64,000 bases of DNA from Bradyrhizobium sp. NAS80.1. GTDB lineage: Bacteria; Pseudomonadota; Alphaproteobacteria; Rhizobiales; Xanthobacteraceae. Under the pieces are notes generated by a model that saw only the letters and a list, made by a program, of their open reading frames with translations, made no database searches and was not told the DNA's origin. A program made the position numbers and the translations under genes. The stretch spans positions 1 through 64,000 of the forward strand of contig NZ_LGHL01000052.1 in the NCBI RefSeq assembly GCF_001908205.1. The letters run 5' to 3'. The stretch's first letter is position 1. Each line of letters opens with the position of its first letter. Below are positions 9,901-18,126 of this stretch, piece by piece.

Positions 9901-10682
9901 CGAAGCCTCTAAGAGATGGCCGAGTTCTTATCAGGCGAGCGCACGAAGCGGCGGTGAGCAGCGGCGATGTCATCTATGAGGCGTACAGCTTGCTTCATCT
10001 AACTTCAAATATGTTGATGGCCGGAGAGTCCCTGAAGGAGGTACAGAACGAGGTAGAGAAAAGTGTGGCTACGACACGGAATAGAAAGGTTCAGTTTGCT
10101 GCTGATGCCGCAGCCGCTCAGCTCGCAATCATTAGAAGCATGCGCGGCCTCACGCGCTCATTCGGTTGCTTCGATGACCAACAATTTGACGAGCTAGACG
10201 TCGAGCGATCGTTCGCGCGGAGTCCGGAGCTGTCACCTAGCGAAACGGTCTACTGGATCCGCAAACTTCAGGCGCGATTTTTAGCCGGAGACTATGGTGC
10301 GGCTGTTGATGCTCGCGCCAAGGCGGAGCCAAAATTATGGACCATGCCGACAGAGCCCTTGATCGCGGAGTTTCACTTTTATGGAGCGCTGTCTCACTCA
10401 TGTTATGGCGACAGGCCAGGCGAAAGCGAACAACAGCAACATCGGGATATCATTGACGCCCATTACAGGCAGCTGCAGATATGGGCGACGAATTGCCCCG
10501 AAACGTTCGAGAATCGGGCTTCCTTGGTCGGCGCTGAAATTGCAAGGCGCGAATACCGTGATGCAGACGCAATGCGACTGTATGAACACGCAATCCAGAC
10601 CGCTGCACGTAACGGTTTCGCCCACCACGAGGCAATCGCTTGCGAACTTGCAGCGCGTTTTTTATGCTGCGCGCGGTTTTGA
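6933..10682 (+). CDS. Trifunctional Ser/Thr kinase / AAA ATPase / histidine kinase, N-terminal piece (frameshifted)
   Basis: This 1249-residue frame is the first two-thirds of a giant signalling protein. Residues about 30-290 form a Hanks-type Ser/Thr kinase: HRDLKPAHILVD is the catalytic loop (Asp137), LTGFGLA replaces the usual DFG, so metal binding may be altered, and the APE-like motif is MAPEQTGRMN. Next comes an AAA-type ATPase with the P-loop GYSGVGKSS (about 338-346) and the Walker B-like LVLFLDDLQWHD. A long helical-repeat region follows. The frame ends in the odd tail LCCARF just after a run of six T at 10658-10663. Removing one T joins it smoothly (AARF to YAARGFDR) to the next frame. 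Such fusions of about 1850 residues are common in rhizobia. As it stands, this piece lacks its output kinase. Confidence 0.85.
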   Translation: MPQAPLSRTLFGSNLDQDITPLWEDDDRAFCRAWRREIHGSRAAVLLVRPIGEHPGTLERLAHECELRDELDEGWAVRPLELIRETGRTMLVLDDPCGEPLLNLVRVRMEPQRFLRLAIGITMAVGKLHRRGLIHRDLKPAHILVDCPDEQVRLTGFGLASRLSRERVPPEPAEFIAGTLPYMAPEQTGRMNRSVDCRSDLYSLGVTFYQMLTGSLPFTASDPLEWIHCHIARKAIPPVEKAHNIPESVSQIVMKLLAKNAEERYQTAAGIERDLQRCLAAWANHGRIDPFELGADDTPDRLLIPEKLYGRARQLETLLASFDRVVKSGAPRLVLVAGYSGVGKSSLVQELHKVLVPSRGQLVLGKFDQLRREVPYATLARTFQSLVRALLSKSERELDTWRQALREALGANGRLMVKLIPDLSLIIGEQPAVAELPARQAQIRFQRVLRRFIGVFARRTHPLVLFLDDLQWHDAATLDLIEDLLTQSDLHLLLIGAYRSNEVDAGHPLKRKLDSIRRADVNFEEITLSPLTADDVEQLVADTLRCASKRAAPLARLVHQKTMGNPFFAIQFLSELAEEQLLMFDHETARWRWDLERIHAKAYTENVVDLMLGKLIRLPEETQNALRQLACFGNIAGTAELAIVLEISQEQVHATLWPAIRQELIARHGIDYRFLHDRVQEAAYLLVPESSRAPAHLRIGRMLAAHIPAHKREEAIFEIVSQLNRGIVLIVSGHEREQLAELNLVAGQRARASAAYVSALTYFTVGAALLAEHSWQTCDELAFALETSRAECEFLVGRREIAESLLSSLSKRALNAPQRATVACLRVDLYLTLGQHRRAVLIGLEYLHDVGIEWSQHPTDQETSAEYQRMWSQLPAAIEELANLPRMTDQTALATLAVLTRILPPAGFMDANLSALVICRAVSMSLECGNADASCTHYAWLGRISAGRFGDYQAADKFGRLACDLVDRGEFSRFRAAVYLAVGCNVIPWTKPLRDGRVLIRRAHEAAVSSGDVIYEAYSLLHLTSNMLMAGESLKEVQNEVEKSVATTRNRKVQFAADAAAAQLAIIRSMRGLTRSFGCFDDQQFDELDVERSFARSPELSPSETVYWIRKLQARFLAGDYGAAVDARAKAEPKLWTMPTEPLIAEFHFYGALSHSCYGDRPGESEQQQHRDIIDAHYRQLQIWATNCPETFENRASLVGAEIARREYRDADAMRLYEHAIQTAARNGFAHHEAIACELAARFLCCARF

Positions 10683-12486
10683 CAGAATCTCCCGGGTTTA
10701 CTTGCAGGACGCGCGGCGCGGCTACCTTCGTTGGGGAGCAGATGGCAAAGTGCGTCAGCTGGACGAGCTGAATCCTCATCTCAGCCATGAGGAAACCACT
10801 CCTGCCGTGAATGGCATGAGGATCGGAGCTCCGGTCGAGCGTCTTGATCTCGCGACGGTAACAAAAGTGTCACAGGCGATTTCCGGCGAGATTGTTCTGC
10901 GAAAACTAATCGACACGCTTATGCGGACTGCCATTGAGCAGGCTGGCGCCGAACGGGGTTTGTTGATTCTGCTGCATGCAGGCGAGCCTCGGATCGAGGC
11001 GGAGGCCACAACGGTAACGGATGCGCTGCTTGTAAAGGTGAATGAGCAGCCCGTAACTCCGATCGCGCTTCCCGAGTCCGTGCTGCATTTCGTCCTACGT
11101 GTCCGCGAAAACGTCATTCTCGAAGATGCAGCCGCCGAGCCTTCATTTGCGAAAGATCCGTATATCCTGGAGCGCAAGGCACGTTCTATTCTTTGCCTGC
11201 CACTGATCACGCAGGGCAAGCTGATCGGCGTACTTTATCTGGAGAATAATCTCGCACCAGGCACATTTTCAGCTGGCAGAAGCTCCGTGCTGAAAATGCT
11301 TGCCTCTCAAGCTGCAACAGCCCTAGAGAACAGCCGATTGTACGGCGAAGTGCAGCAACGGGAGGCAAAGATACGGCGCCTACTCGACGCTAATCTCATC
11401 GGAATCTTTATCAGTCGCGGAACCGGCGAAATCATTGAGGCGAATCAAGCCTTCCTCGGGATGGTCGGATATGACCGAGAGGATCTCCTCGCGGGGCGCG
11501 TGAACAGTCTCGACCTGACACCGCCAGAATGGCTGGAGAGCACGTTGGATGCTCGAACAGAAGCAAAAAGGACCGGAGCAGTTCAGCAATTCGAGAAGGA
11601 ATATATCCGCAAGGATGGCAGCCGCGTGCCCGTGCTAATTGGGCTCGCCGTATTCGATGAGCGGCACGACCAAGGTGTTGGCTTCGTCCTGGACCTGACA
11701 GAGCGGAGGAGGGCGGAAGCGGAAGCTCGTGAAAGCGAACGACGGTATCGCGAGACTCTGATAGGCCTTGCACACGCCAATCGGATCACGACGATGGGAC
11801 AGTTGGCCGCCTCGATCGCCCATGAGGTTAACCAGCCGATTGCCGCGATCAGCAGCAATGCCGGGGCAGGGCTACATTGGCTGGGTGCTCAACCGCCGAA
11901 TCTCGAAGAAGTAGGGCAGACGTTCGGTTTGATTATCCGCGACAGTATGCGCGCGGGGAACGTGATTCGTCGGATTCGCGCACTTATGAATAAGGCTCCG
12001 ATGCAAACAGAGCTTCTTGCAATCGACGAAGTGATCTTAGAGGTGCTGGCCCTAGTTCGCGTGGAACTTGCGAAACACGATGTGTGGGTGCAAACTCGAC
12101 TGCCCGAGGCGTTGCCGCTTGTTCGAGCAGATCGCGTTCAGGTCCGTCAGGTGATCCTCAATTTGATCACGAACGCCATCGAGGCAATGAGTGAGATCAA
12201 CGAAGGTGATCGCGAATTACTGATCAGTGCGCGGACAGATGACTCGAATTATGTGTTGATCACTTTCCGGGATACGGGCCCAGGACTCGATCCAAACAGC
12301 GCAGACCGCGTATTCGAGGCTTTTTACACCACTAAATCCGATGGCATGGGCATGGGGCTTGCCATTTGCCATTCGATTATTGAGGCGCACGGCGGCCGGA
12401 TGTGGGCGGGCGCCAACCATCCTCGCGGGGCCGTCTTTCAGTTCAGCATACCGATTGCGCAGGAGGGCGTGGATCGGTCGCAATAG
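10381..12486 (+). CDS. Trifunctional kinase, C-terminal piece: GAF-PAS-histidine kinase
   Basis: This frame holds the rest of the giant kinase. The true homologous part begins about 10660 (YAARGFDRISRVYLQDA); the first 90 or so codons from 10381 overlap the upstream frame and are probably not natural protein. A GAF domain (VSQAISGEIVLRKLIDTLM... to about 11340) is followed by a PAS domain (LLDANLIGIFISRGTGEIIEANQAF). Then comes a HisKA domain with the phosphorylated His in SIAHEVNQPIAAISS (codon at 11821-11823), then the ATPase domain with NLITNAIEAM (N box), DTGPGLDP and GMGMGLAICHSIIEAHGG (G boxes). The kinase core looks complete. It lies near an orphan NodW-like regulator and could be its partner, but that is only positional inference. 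Confidence 0.85.
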   Translation: MERCLTHVMATGQAKANNSNIGISLTPITGSCRYGRRIAPKRSRIGLPWSALKLQGANTVMQTQCDCMNTQSRPLHVTVSPTTRQSLANLQRVFYAARGFDRISRVYLQDARRGYLRWGADGKVRQLDELNPHLSHEETTPAVNGMRIGAPVERLDLATVTKVSQAISGEIVLRKLIDTLMRTAIEQAGAERGLLILLHAGEPRIEAEATTVTDALLVKVNEQPVTPIALPESVLHFVLRVRENVILEDAAAEPSFAKDPYILERKARSILCLPLITQGKLIGVLYLENNLAPGTFSAGRSSVLKMLASQAATALENSRLYGEVQQREAKIRRLLDANLIGIFISRGTGEIIEANQAFLGMVGYDREDLLAGRVNSLDLTPPEWLESTLDARTEAKRTGAVQQFEKEYIRKDGSRVPVLIGLAVFDERHDQGVGFVLDLTERRRAEAEARESERRYRETLIGLAHANRITTMGQLAASIAHEVNQPIAAISSNAGAGLHWLGAQPPNLEEVGQTFGLIIRDSMRAGNVIRRIRALMNKAPMQTELLAIDEVILEVLALVRVELAKHDVWVQTRLPEALPLVRADRVQVRQVILNLITNAIEAMSEINEGDRELLISARTDDSNYVLITFRDTGPGLDPNSADRVFEAFYTTKSDGMGMGLAICHSIIEAHGGRMWAGANHPRGAVFQFSIPIAQEGVDRSQ

Positions 12487-12829
12487 GCCTCTTGAAGGCC
12501 TCGCGCTCGAGTTCAACGTTGAGCAGGAGTGCTCGGGGAGCGTCGATCTTGTGACAGAAGCGAGCTGCGTGACCTGCAGAGCTTGAGACATTCGCGTTCC
12601 TTGCTGCCATCGGGGAGTGTTGGCCCGACCGCAGACTTTCGCGAACTGTCGACAATCTGCAATTGACCGCAATGTCAGACTCCGGAAGCTTGGGCGCCCT
12701 TTGCAAATCTTCCAACGCGACTCGGGTGGGAAGAGGTCTCGTGAGAGATGTCCGAGATGGGTCAAAATGCGAGGAATTCAACCTGAGCGAATCTTGTCCG
12801 CCATGCCTCACTGAGCGGACCTCCACGAG
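12487..12829. other. Gap between giant kinase and IS66 remnant
   Basis: There is no supported gene. A short perfect hairpin (AGGCCT, loop CTTGA, AGGCCT) spans the kinase stop codon at 12485-12501, but it has no T-run, so it is a weak terminator candidate at best. Confidence 0.4.
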
Positions 12830-13800
12830 GGTACGCTACTTCGCTGTACGCATCCGGCGAAGGCCCCGGCTAGGCCGTTTTTTGGCGGAAGGCTGATCAG
12901 CCCTTAAGCGGCGTGAGCGACGCTTTGAGGCTGCCAATTCCAGGGCAGCAGTTCGTGGATGCGCCTGGCGGGGTGATCCGGTAGGCGCGCCAAGACGTCG
13001 GCAAGCCAAGCCTGCGGGTCGATGTCATTGAGCTTGGCGGTGGCGATGAGGCTGTAGATGGCAGCCGCACGCCGGCCGCCCTCATCGGACCCGGCGAAGG
13101 TCCAATTTCTTCGTCCCACGGCGACCGCCCGTAGCTCACGCTCAGCAGCATTGTTCGACATGCAAAGCCGTCTGTCATCAAGGAAGCGGCAAAATGCATC
13201 CCAGCGGCTGAGGCAGTAGTTGATCGCTTTGGTCGTGTCGTTGTTCCTGGAGAGCTTGCCGCGCTGCTCGCGCAACCATGCCTCCAGCTCGACCATCAGG
13301 GGGCGGCTACGCTCCTGGCGCACATGCAAACGCTCCTGCACAGTGAGACCGTTGATCTCGCGCTCAATGGCGAACAGAACATCGACGCGCTTGACCGCCT
13401 CGGCCGCGATCGGCGCCTTGCTGAGCTGCGCGAGATCAAAGAACTTGCGCCTGCCGTGCGCCCAGCATGCGACCTCGATGATCGGGCCGCCCTTGCGATT
13501 GGCCTCATAGAGCCTGCCAAAGCCGGCGTAGGCGTCGGCCTGCATCAGTCCGGCATAGCCCGCCAGATGCTGCTCGGGATGCGCACCGCCACGATCGGGC
13601 GAGTAGAAGAACACGGCCGCCGGCGGATCTGGGCCGGCAAACGGACGGTCGTCGCGGACGTAGGTCCAGAGCCGGCCGGTCCGGGTCTTGCCCTTAGCCA
13701 GTACCGGCACCGTGGTGTCGTCCGCGTGGATGCGCTCTGCCGCGAAGACGTGGCTCCGGATCGCATCTACCAGCGGCATCAGGGTTGCCGCCGCATCGCC
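12830..13800 (-). mobile_element. IS66-family element, right-hand part only
   Basis: This is the distal part of an IS66-type element on the minus strand: the C-terminal half of the large transposase TnpC and the downstream end. The outer boundary near 12830-12850, at a GTACGC motif, is approximate. TnpA, TnpB and the start of TnpC are missing because the element is fused to an IS21 remnant near 13797. Confidence 0.6.
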
Positions 13801-13803
13801 GAG
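12904..13803 (-). pseudogene. IS66 transposase TnpC, 5'-truncated
   Basis: About 300 C-terminal residues of the roughly 530-residue IS66 transposase. The catalytic acidic residues are visible: [21 protein letters not shown] (first Asp), [12 protein letters not shown] (second Asp) and [17 protein letters not shown] (Glu). The end, DVLARLPDHPARRIHELLPWNW, is typical of the family. The open frame runs further upstream to 14148, but beyond about 13803 it is antisense to the IS21 istA gene and is not IS66 sequence. No start codon of its own remains. Confidence 0.85.
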
Positions 13804-15098
13804 CCCGACTGGGCGGCCGTGCACCGCGAGCTCAAACGCAAGCACGTGACGCTGTCGATCCTGTGGGAGGAGTACATCGCCGCCGAGCCCGGCGGATACC
13901 GGTACTCGCGCTTCTGTGAGCTCTACCGCGCCTGGGAGGGCCGTCTGTCGGTGACGATACGCCAGGCCCATGCCGCCGGCGACAAGCTGTTCGTCGACTA
14001 TGCCGGCGATGGCGTTCCGGTGGTGGTCGACCGCCTCACCGGCGAGCGCAGAATGGCGCAGATCTTCGTCGCCGTACTCGGCGCATCGAGCTTCACCTAC
14101 GCGCAGGCGACGTGGACGCAGGGGCTCGCCGACTGGATCAGCGCCCATGTTGGCGTCTTCGCGGCGATCGGCGGCGTCCCGGCGCTGCTGGTGCCCGACA
14201 ACACCAAGGTCGCGGTCATCAAGGCGAGCCTGTACGAACCGCAGTTACCTATGCGGAGCTGGCGGTGCATTACGGCACGGCCATCTTGCCGGCACGGCCG
14301 CGCAAGCCGCGCGACAAGGCCAAGGTCGAGCAGGCCGTCCTCATCGTCGAGCGCTGGCTGCTCGGCCGCCTGCGTCATCGCACCTTCTACAGCCTGGCCG
14401 AGGTCAATGCGGCGATCGGCGAACTGCTCACAAGACTCAACGAAGAGCAGCCGATCCGGCGGCTCGGCGTGACACGCCGCCGGCTGCTCGAGGAGGTCGA
14501 CCGGCCGGCACTCAAGCCATTGCCGGCGAGTTCCTACGTGCTCGCCGAGTGGCGGATCCGCCGTGTCAGTCTCGATTACCACGTCGAGGTGGAGAAGCAT
14601 TACTACAGCGTCCCCCATCGCTTCGCCCGCGCCGAGGTCGAGGTGCGGTTCACGGCCCGCACCGTCGAGATCTTCCTCAAGGGCGAGCGGATCGCTGCGC
14701 ATCAGCGCATGAGCGGCAATCACAAGCACACCACCGTGCCGGAGCACATGGCCTCCAGCCATCGGCGCTACGCCGGCTGGACCGTCGCACGCATCCGCCA
14801 GGATGCCGCCGCGTTCGGGCCGGCAACCAGCGCGTTGTGCGACCTCATTCTCGACGAGCGCTCGCACCCTAAGCAAGGCTTCCGCGCCTGCCTCGGCATC
14901 CTCACGCTCGCCGCCTCCTACGGGCGCGGACGGCTGGACGCTGCGGCTGCGCGGGCGATCGACATCGGCGCGCGCACCTATGGCTCGGTCAAGTCGATCC
15001 TCGCCAACAATCTCGATCGGCGTCCCGTTCATCAGCGCTCCGCGGACGACGCGCCGATCCTGCATGCCAACATCCGCGGACCGCGCTACTACAATTAG
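13796..15098 (+). pseudogene. istA: IS21 transposase IstA, 5'-truncated and frameshifted
   Basis: IstA is the DDE transposase of IS21 elements. The remaining part starts at [19 protein letters not shown]. It shows [15 protein letters not shown] (first Asp), [11 protein letters not shown] (second Asp) and [17 protein letters not shown] (Glu). The helix-turn-helix N-terminus is lost at the IS66 junction. Near 14240, after KASLYEPQ, the frame changes from one beginning before 13796 to one carrying [16 protein letters not shown] few bases encoding about three residues (usually VNRT) seem to be deleted there. Both lesions make it non-functional. Confidence 0.87.
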
Positions 15099-15109
15099 GA
15101 GACCATCCC

Positions 15110-15853
15110 TTGCTCACCCATCCGACCCTCGATCGCCTCAACGCCCTCGGCCTCCATGGCATGGCCAAGGCCTTCGCCGATATCGAAACCACCGGCGAGG
15201 CTGCCAGCCTCGGCCATGCCGAATGGCTCGCGCTGCTGCTCGAACGCGAAGCCTCGCTGCGGCATGACAAGCGGCTCGCCACCCGCCTGCGCTACGCCAA
15301 GCTGCGCCAGCAGGCGTGCGTCGAGGACGTCGACTACCGCACCCCGCGCAGTCTTGACCGCCCTCTGTTCGCCAAGCTTGCCGAGGGCCGCTGGATCGAC
15401 GACCACGTCAATCTCCTGATCTGCGGCCCGGCCGGCGTCGGCAAGAGCTGGCTCGCCTCGGCGCTCGGCCACAAAGCCTGCCGCGACAATCGCTCCGTGC
15501 TCTACCAGCGCGTCCCGCGCCTGTTCGATGACTCGGCGCTCGCACGCGGCGACGGCCGTCATCCGCGCCTGCTGCGCGCCCTTGGCCGCGTCGATCTGCT
15601 GATCCTCGATGACTGGGGCCTCGCCCCGCTCGATGCCGGCGCCCGCCACGATCTCCTGGAGATTCTGGAGGATCGCTACGGCCGACGTTCCACTCTCGTC
15701 ACCAGCCAACTCCCCGTGGACACATGGCACGTGCTGATTGGAGATCCGACTTACGCCGACGCCGTGCTCGATCGCCTCGTCCACAACGCCCATCGGCTCG
15801 ACCTCACCGGCGAGAGCCTGCGCCGAACCCCGTCATCCGCCCAAAAGACCTGA
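15110..15853 (+). CDS. istB: IS21 helper ATPase IstB
   Basis: A 247-residue AAA+ ATPase that assists IstA in choosing target DNA. The P-loop is CGPAGVGKSWLASALG (about residues 104-119), Walker B is VDLLILDDWGLAPL, and sensor I is TLVTSQLPVDTWH. It follows istA by 11 bases, with a Shine-Dalgarno-like AGGAG at 15097-15101. The gene is intact, although its partner istA is broken, so it can act only with an IstA supplied in trans. Confidence 0.93.
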   Translation: MLTHPTLDRLNALGLHGMAKAFADIETTGEAASLGHAEWLALLLEREASLRHDKRLATRLRYAKLRQQACVEDVDYRTPRSLDRPLFAKLAEGRWIDDHVNLLICGPAGVGKSWLASALGHKACRDNRSVLYQRVPRLFDDSALARGDGRHPRLLRALGRVDLLILDDWGLAPLDAGARHDLLEILEDRYGRRSTLVTSQLPVDTWHVLIGDPTYADAVLDRLVHNAHRLDLTGESLRRTPSSAQKT

Positions 15854-16017
15854 GCCCGTGGCGCTGTGGACATGCCGCTGCGCTTGGACAACGCGATCGC
15901 GTTGCCCACATGCCCACAGCAAACCGCAACTGAAAAAGGAGAGCTTCAGGCCGCGATTCCAGATTGACCGCGCGGCTCGCCCAATGCCACAGAACAAACT
16001 GGCCAGAACGCCTCGCT

Positions 16018-16114
16018 CCCGGGCGAGATCAGATCGGAAAGGTGGGCGACATCGTCTCGGAATCCCCGGGCGACTTCAAATCGGTACACCTGGGCGACAT
16101 CATCGGAATCCGCA
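16018..16114. repeat. IS21 right-end multiple transposase-binding repeats
   Basis: Four related units start at about 16021, 16044, 16068 and 16092, each beginning GGGCGA followed by an ATC/TTC-rich stretch and ending near CGGAA or CGGTA. The spacing is about 24 bases, close to two helix turns. IS21 ends are known to carry such repeated transposase sites. The last copy ends in GGAATCCGCA, taken as the element tip. Confidence 0.7.
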
Positions 16115-16492
16115 TTCTGTCGATCATCCCGCGGTTTGCTCATCGCATCCCTCAATGTCGGCGACACGCCGTCAGGGAATCACGAATCGCTCGAAAGCAA
16201 AATCCCAAAACGCAAGAAAGCGCGCCCCAACACAAGGCTTGCCTGCAAAATCGAATACCTTATCGAGCCAACTTCTGCCCGTCTCTCAGGCAGATCTGCA
16301 TTCTTCACAGACGACGCGCGAACAGCTTGCGTGCCCCGCCATTGTTGATCGCTGCCCGATCCTGGGGGTATGAGTTCATCCAGCGCATCGAGCTTTGCGG
16401 CAAAGGCCAGTTCAATAACGCTGGGTACCATGAAAAACCGGTCCTTCGTGGCCAAATCGGCGCGCGCTGCTGGCAGGGAGCGGCAAGTCCGG
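16115..16492. other. Gap between IS21 end and TetR gene
   Basis: Downstream of the tetR gene on the same strand, a frame of 91 codons (16180-16455, minus) starts MATKDRFFMVPSVIELAFAAKL and ends near the IS21 tip. It could be the front of a gene cut by the insertion. It is not recognised and the later residues look random, so it is not called. Confidence 0.3.
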
Positions 16493-17725
16493 TCATACGC
16501 AAAATAGTCCCTTAATCAATGGATCGACGTAAAGGTCCGTAATATTTTCGGCGCTTGCTTGAGGACACCAGCGCGGTAACTCGGCCGCACCGTTGATCAT
16601 CGGATTGATCAACTGGCCAGCCAGATGCGGATCAACAGGCCGAATCGATCCATCGACGATTCCATCGGCGACCATGCTGGCAAAGCGGCCCGACAGTCGG
16701 TTCATCCGCGCTATCATTTCCCGCCGGGCCGACTCGGGCAGTACTGCCAGCGCAGTGCTTCGCAGCAGCGGACCACGCGAAGACATTTGGTATTCGACCA
16801 GCGCTGCGCAGGTAGCGCGGAGACGGTCGAGGCCAGTATACGGCAATGCTCGCCCAGCATTCTGCGCATGGCGAATTACGGAGAAGGTGAACTCGAAGCA
16901 ATCCAGGACCAACTCGTCCTTGTTCTGGTTGTGATGATAGAATGATCCTTTCGAGACGTTGAGGCTCGCCGAAATTTTCTCTACCGATGCGCCGTGATAA
17001 CCGTGCTCGTTGATGAGTTTGGTCGCGGCTTGAAGAAATGCCTCGCGCGGGCCCGGCTTGGGCATCGGGATCATGATCGTGGCGTTGTCCGGCTGCCAGG
17101 TTTTGGCCGCGAAGCCGCGAAGCAAAAGGTCGGCGATTCCCGCCGCATTGAATGGATAGTCTTCAAGCTCTTCACACGGCAGCCAGGCCGGCAGCCACAG
17201 CAAGCTTCCCAGTACCAGGTGGGTGCGGGCGTTTTGATCGCCACGCGATAGCGGCGACGGCTCGCCGCTAAAAAGCTGGGTCCTGAGCTGCTTGAACATC
17301 CCGGTGTAGGCGGCGAACACCGGAGGCGAGACTCGTTCACCCAGCGTCCGGATATCGTCGAACAGGATCGGGCGTCGCCGCGTTTGACGGGCGATGTCGC
17401 TCCACAGCGCAAAATGCGCATCAACCAGCGCAGTGATGCGCTGCCCCCTCTCAGCCCGCGCAATCGCTGCCTGATTAATGTCGGCATAGGTCGCGATGCC
17501 CTCGAGAAAGCATGCAGCAGCAAGTTCTTCTTTTCTCTTGTAATAGTAGGTGATGCTCGCGGTGGTCAGGCCGACTGCAGCGGCGATATCGGCCAAGTTC
17601 GCGCCCCGGACGCCCCTCTCGTTGAATTCGCGCGTTGCGGCGGTAAGAATGAGCTTCTGCTTTTCGTCGTAGCGCGATGTCTGCGACGCAATAGGGTTAT
17701 TGTTCGGCGTCAAACGACGGTTCAT
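16493..17725 (-). CDS. Tandem TetR/AcrR-type regulator with two DNA-binding domains
   Basis: A 410-residue protein made of two TetR-family units in one chain. The first helix-turn-helix is at about residues 25-70 (ILTAATREFNERGVRGANLADIAAAVGL, then SITYYYKRKEELAAAC). The second is at about 228-275 (FLQAATKLINEHGYHG, then VSKGSFYHHNQNKDELVLDCFE). Each is followed by its own ligand-binding helical region. Normal TetR proteins are about 200 residues and dimerise; a double-length chain probably acts as an internal dimer. I use the ATG at 17725 (MNRRLTPNN), because the frame upstream to 18022 has no domain. It faces away from the transporter operon starting at 18127 and is its likely repressor, with acyl-CoA or the imported acid as a plausible ligand (inference). 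Confidence 0.85.
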   Translation of the reverse strand: MNRRLTPNNNPIASQTSRYDEKQKLILTAATREFNERGVRGANLADIAAAVGLTTASITYYYKRKEELAAACFLEGIATYADINQAAIARAERGQRITALVDAHFALWSDIARQTRRRPILFDDIRTLGERVSPPVFAAYTGMFKQLRTQLFSGEPSPLSRGDQNARTHLVLGSLLWLPAWLPCEELEDYPFNAAGIADLLLRGFAAKTWQPDNATIMIPMPKPGPREAFLQAATKLINEHGYHGASVEKISASLNVSKGSFYHHNQNKDELVLDCFEFTFSVIRHAQNAGRALPYTGLDRLRATCAALVEYQMSSRGPLLRSTALAVLPESARREMIARMNRLSGRFASMVADGIVDGSIRPVDPHLAGQLINPMINGAAELPRWCPQASAENITDLYVDPLIKGLFCV

Positions 17726-18126
17726 CTGCGATCGTTCCGACTTCGTTATCAGGACGTTTGTTCGGCTGCAGCGCCACCGAGCATGAGTAAGCGGCCGGCA
17801 TCCTTCGTTCCCCGGATAACCTGCGACCGTTGCATATGCGCCTTCCCGTAACCATCGCGCGATGGCCACCAGATCGCGCATGTCGTGCCGCAGGCTAACG
17901 GAACAGCGGTGCTTTGCAAGCCTATTTCCGAAAAACAGGTATGGAGAAACCAGGGGAGGTCGCTTTGGACCTCGTTCACTGATCGTCCAGAATTCCACGC
18001 AAGTGCCCGAAAAATGCGGCAAAAGGCTGTTGGCCTGATCTGCTCTTGTATATTTTTCAAATATCCGGTATGGCCATCTTTAACAAGGCGGCCTGGCACG
18101 AACAGGCCAACAAACGGGAGGATCGA
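17726..18126. promoter_or_regulatory. Divergent promoter region between tetR and the ABC/catabolic operon
   Basis: A 400-base divergent intergenic region. The clearest palindrome is ATATTT-TTC-AAATAT at 18050-18064, in an A+T-rich patch about 65 bases before the substrate-binding-protein start, a plausible operator or promoter. A strong Shine-Dalgarno sequence GGGAGG sits at 18115-18120. No promoter hexamers are clear enough to call. Confidence 0.4.

Larger units (their letters stand above)
13796..16114 (+). mobile_element. IS21-family element, left end deleted
   Basis: An IS21-type element with a truncated, frameshifted istA, an intact istB, and a right end marked by four spaced terminal repeats finishing at GGAATCCGCA (16114). 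The left terminus and the first part of istA are missing, so the element cannot move by itself. The left boundary is the junction with the IS66 remnant. Confidence 0.75.

Noticed and set aside
10640..10680. Programmed ribosomal frameshift in the giant kinase
   Set aside because: There is no clear stimulatory structure or Shine-Dalgarno-like element near the T6 run; a mutation or sequence error is simpler. Not fully excluded.
13804..14148. N-terminal extension of the IS66 transposase frame
   Set aside because: This part is antisense to IS21 istA; no IS66 motifs occur in it.
16018..16114. Regularly spaced repeats resembling a short CRISPR array
   Set aside because: Units are imperfect, only four, without true spacers, and lie exactly at an IS21 end; no cas genes are present.
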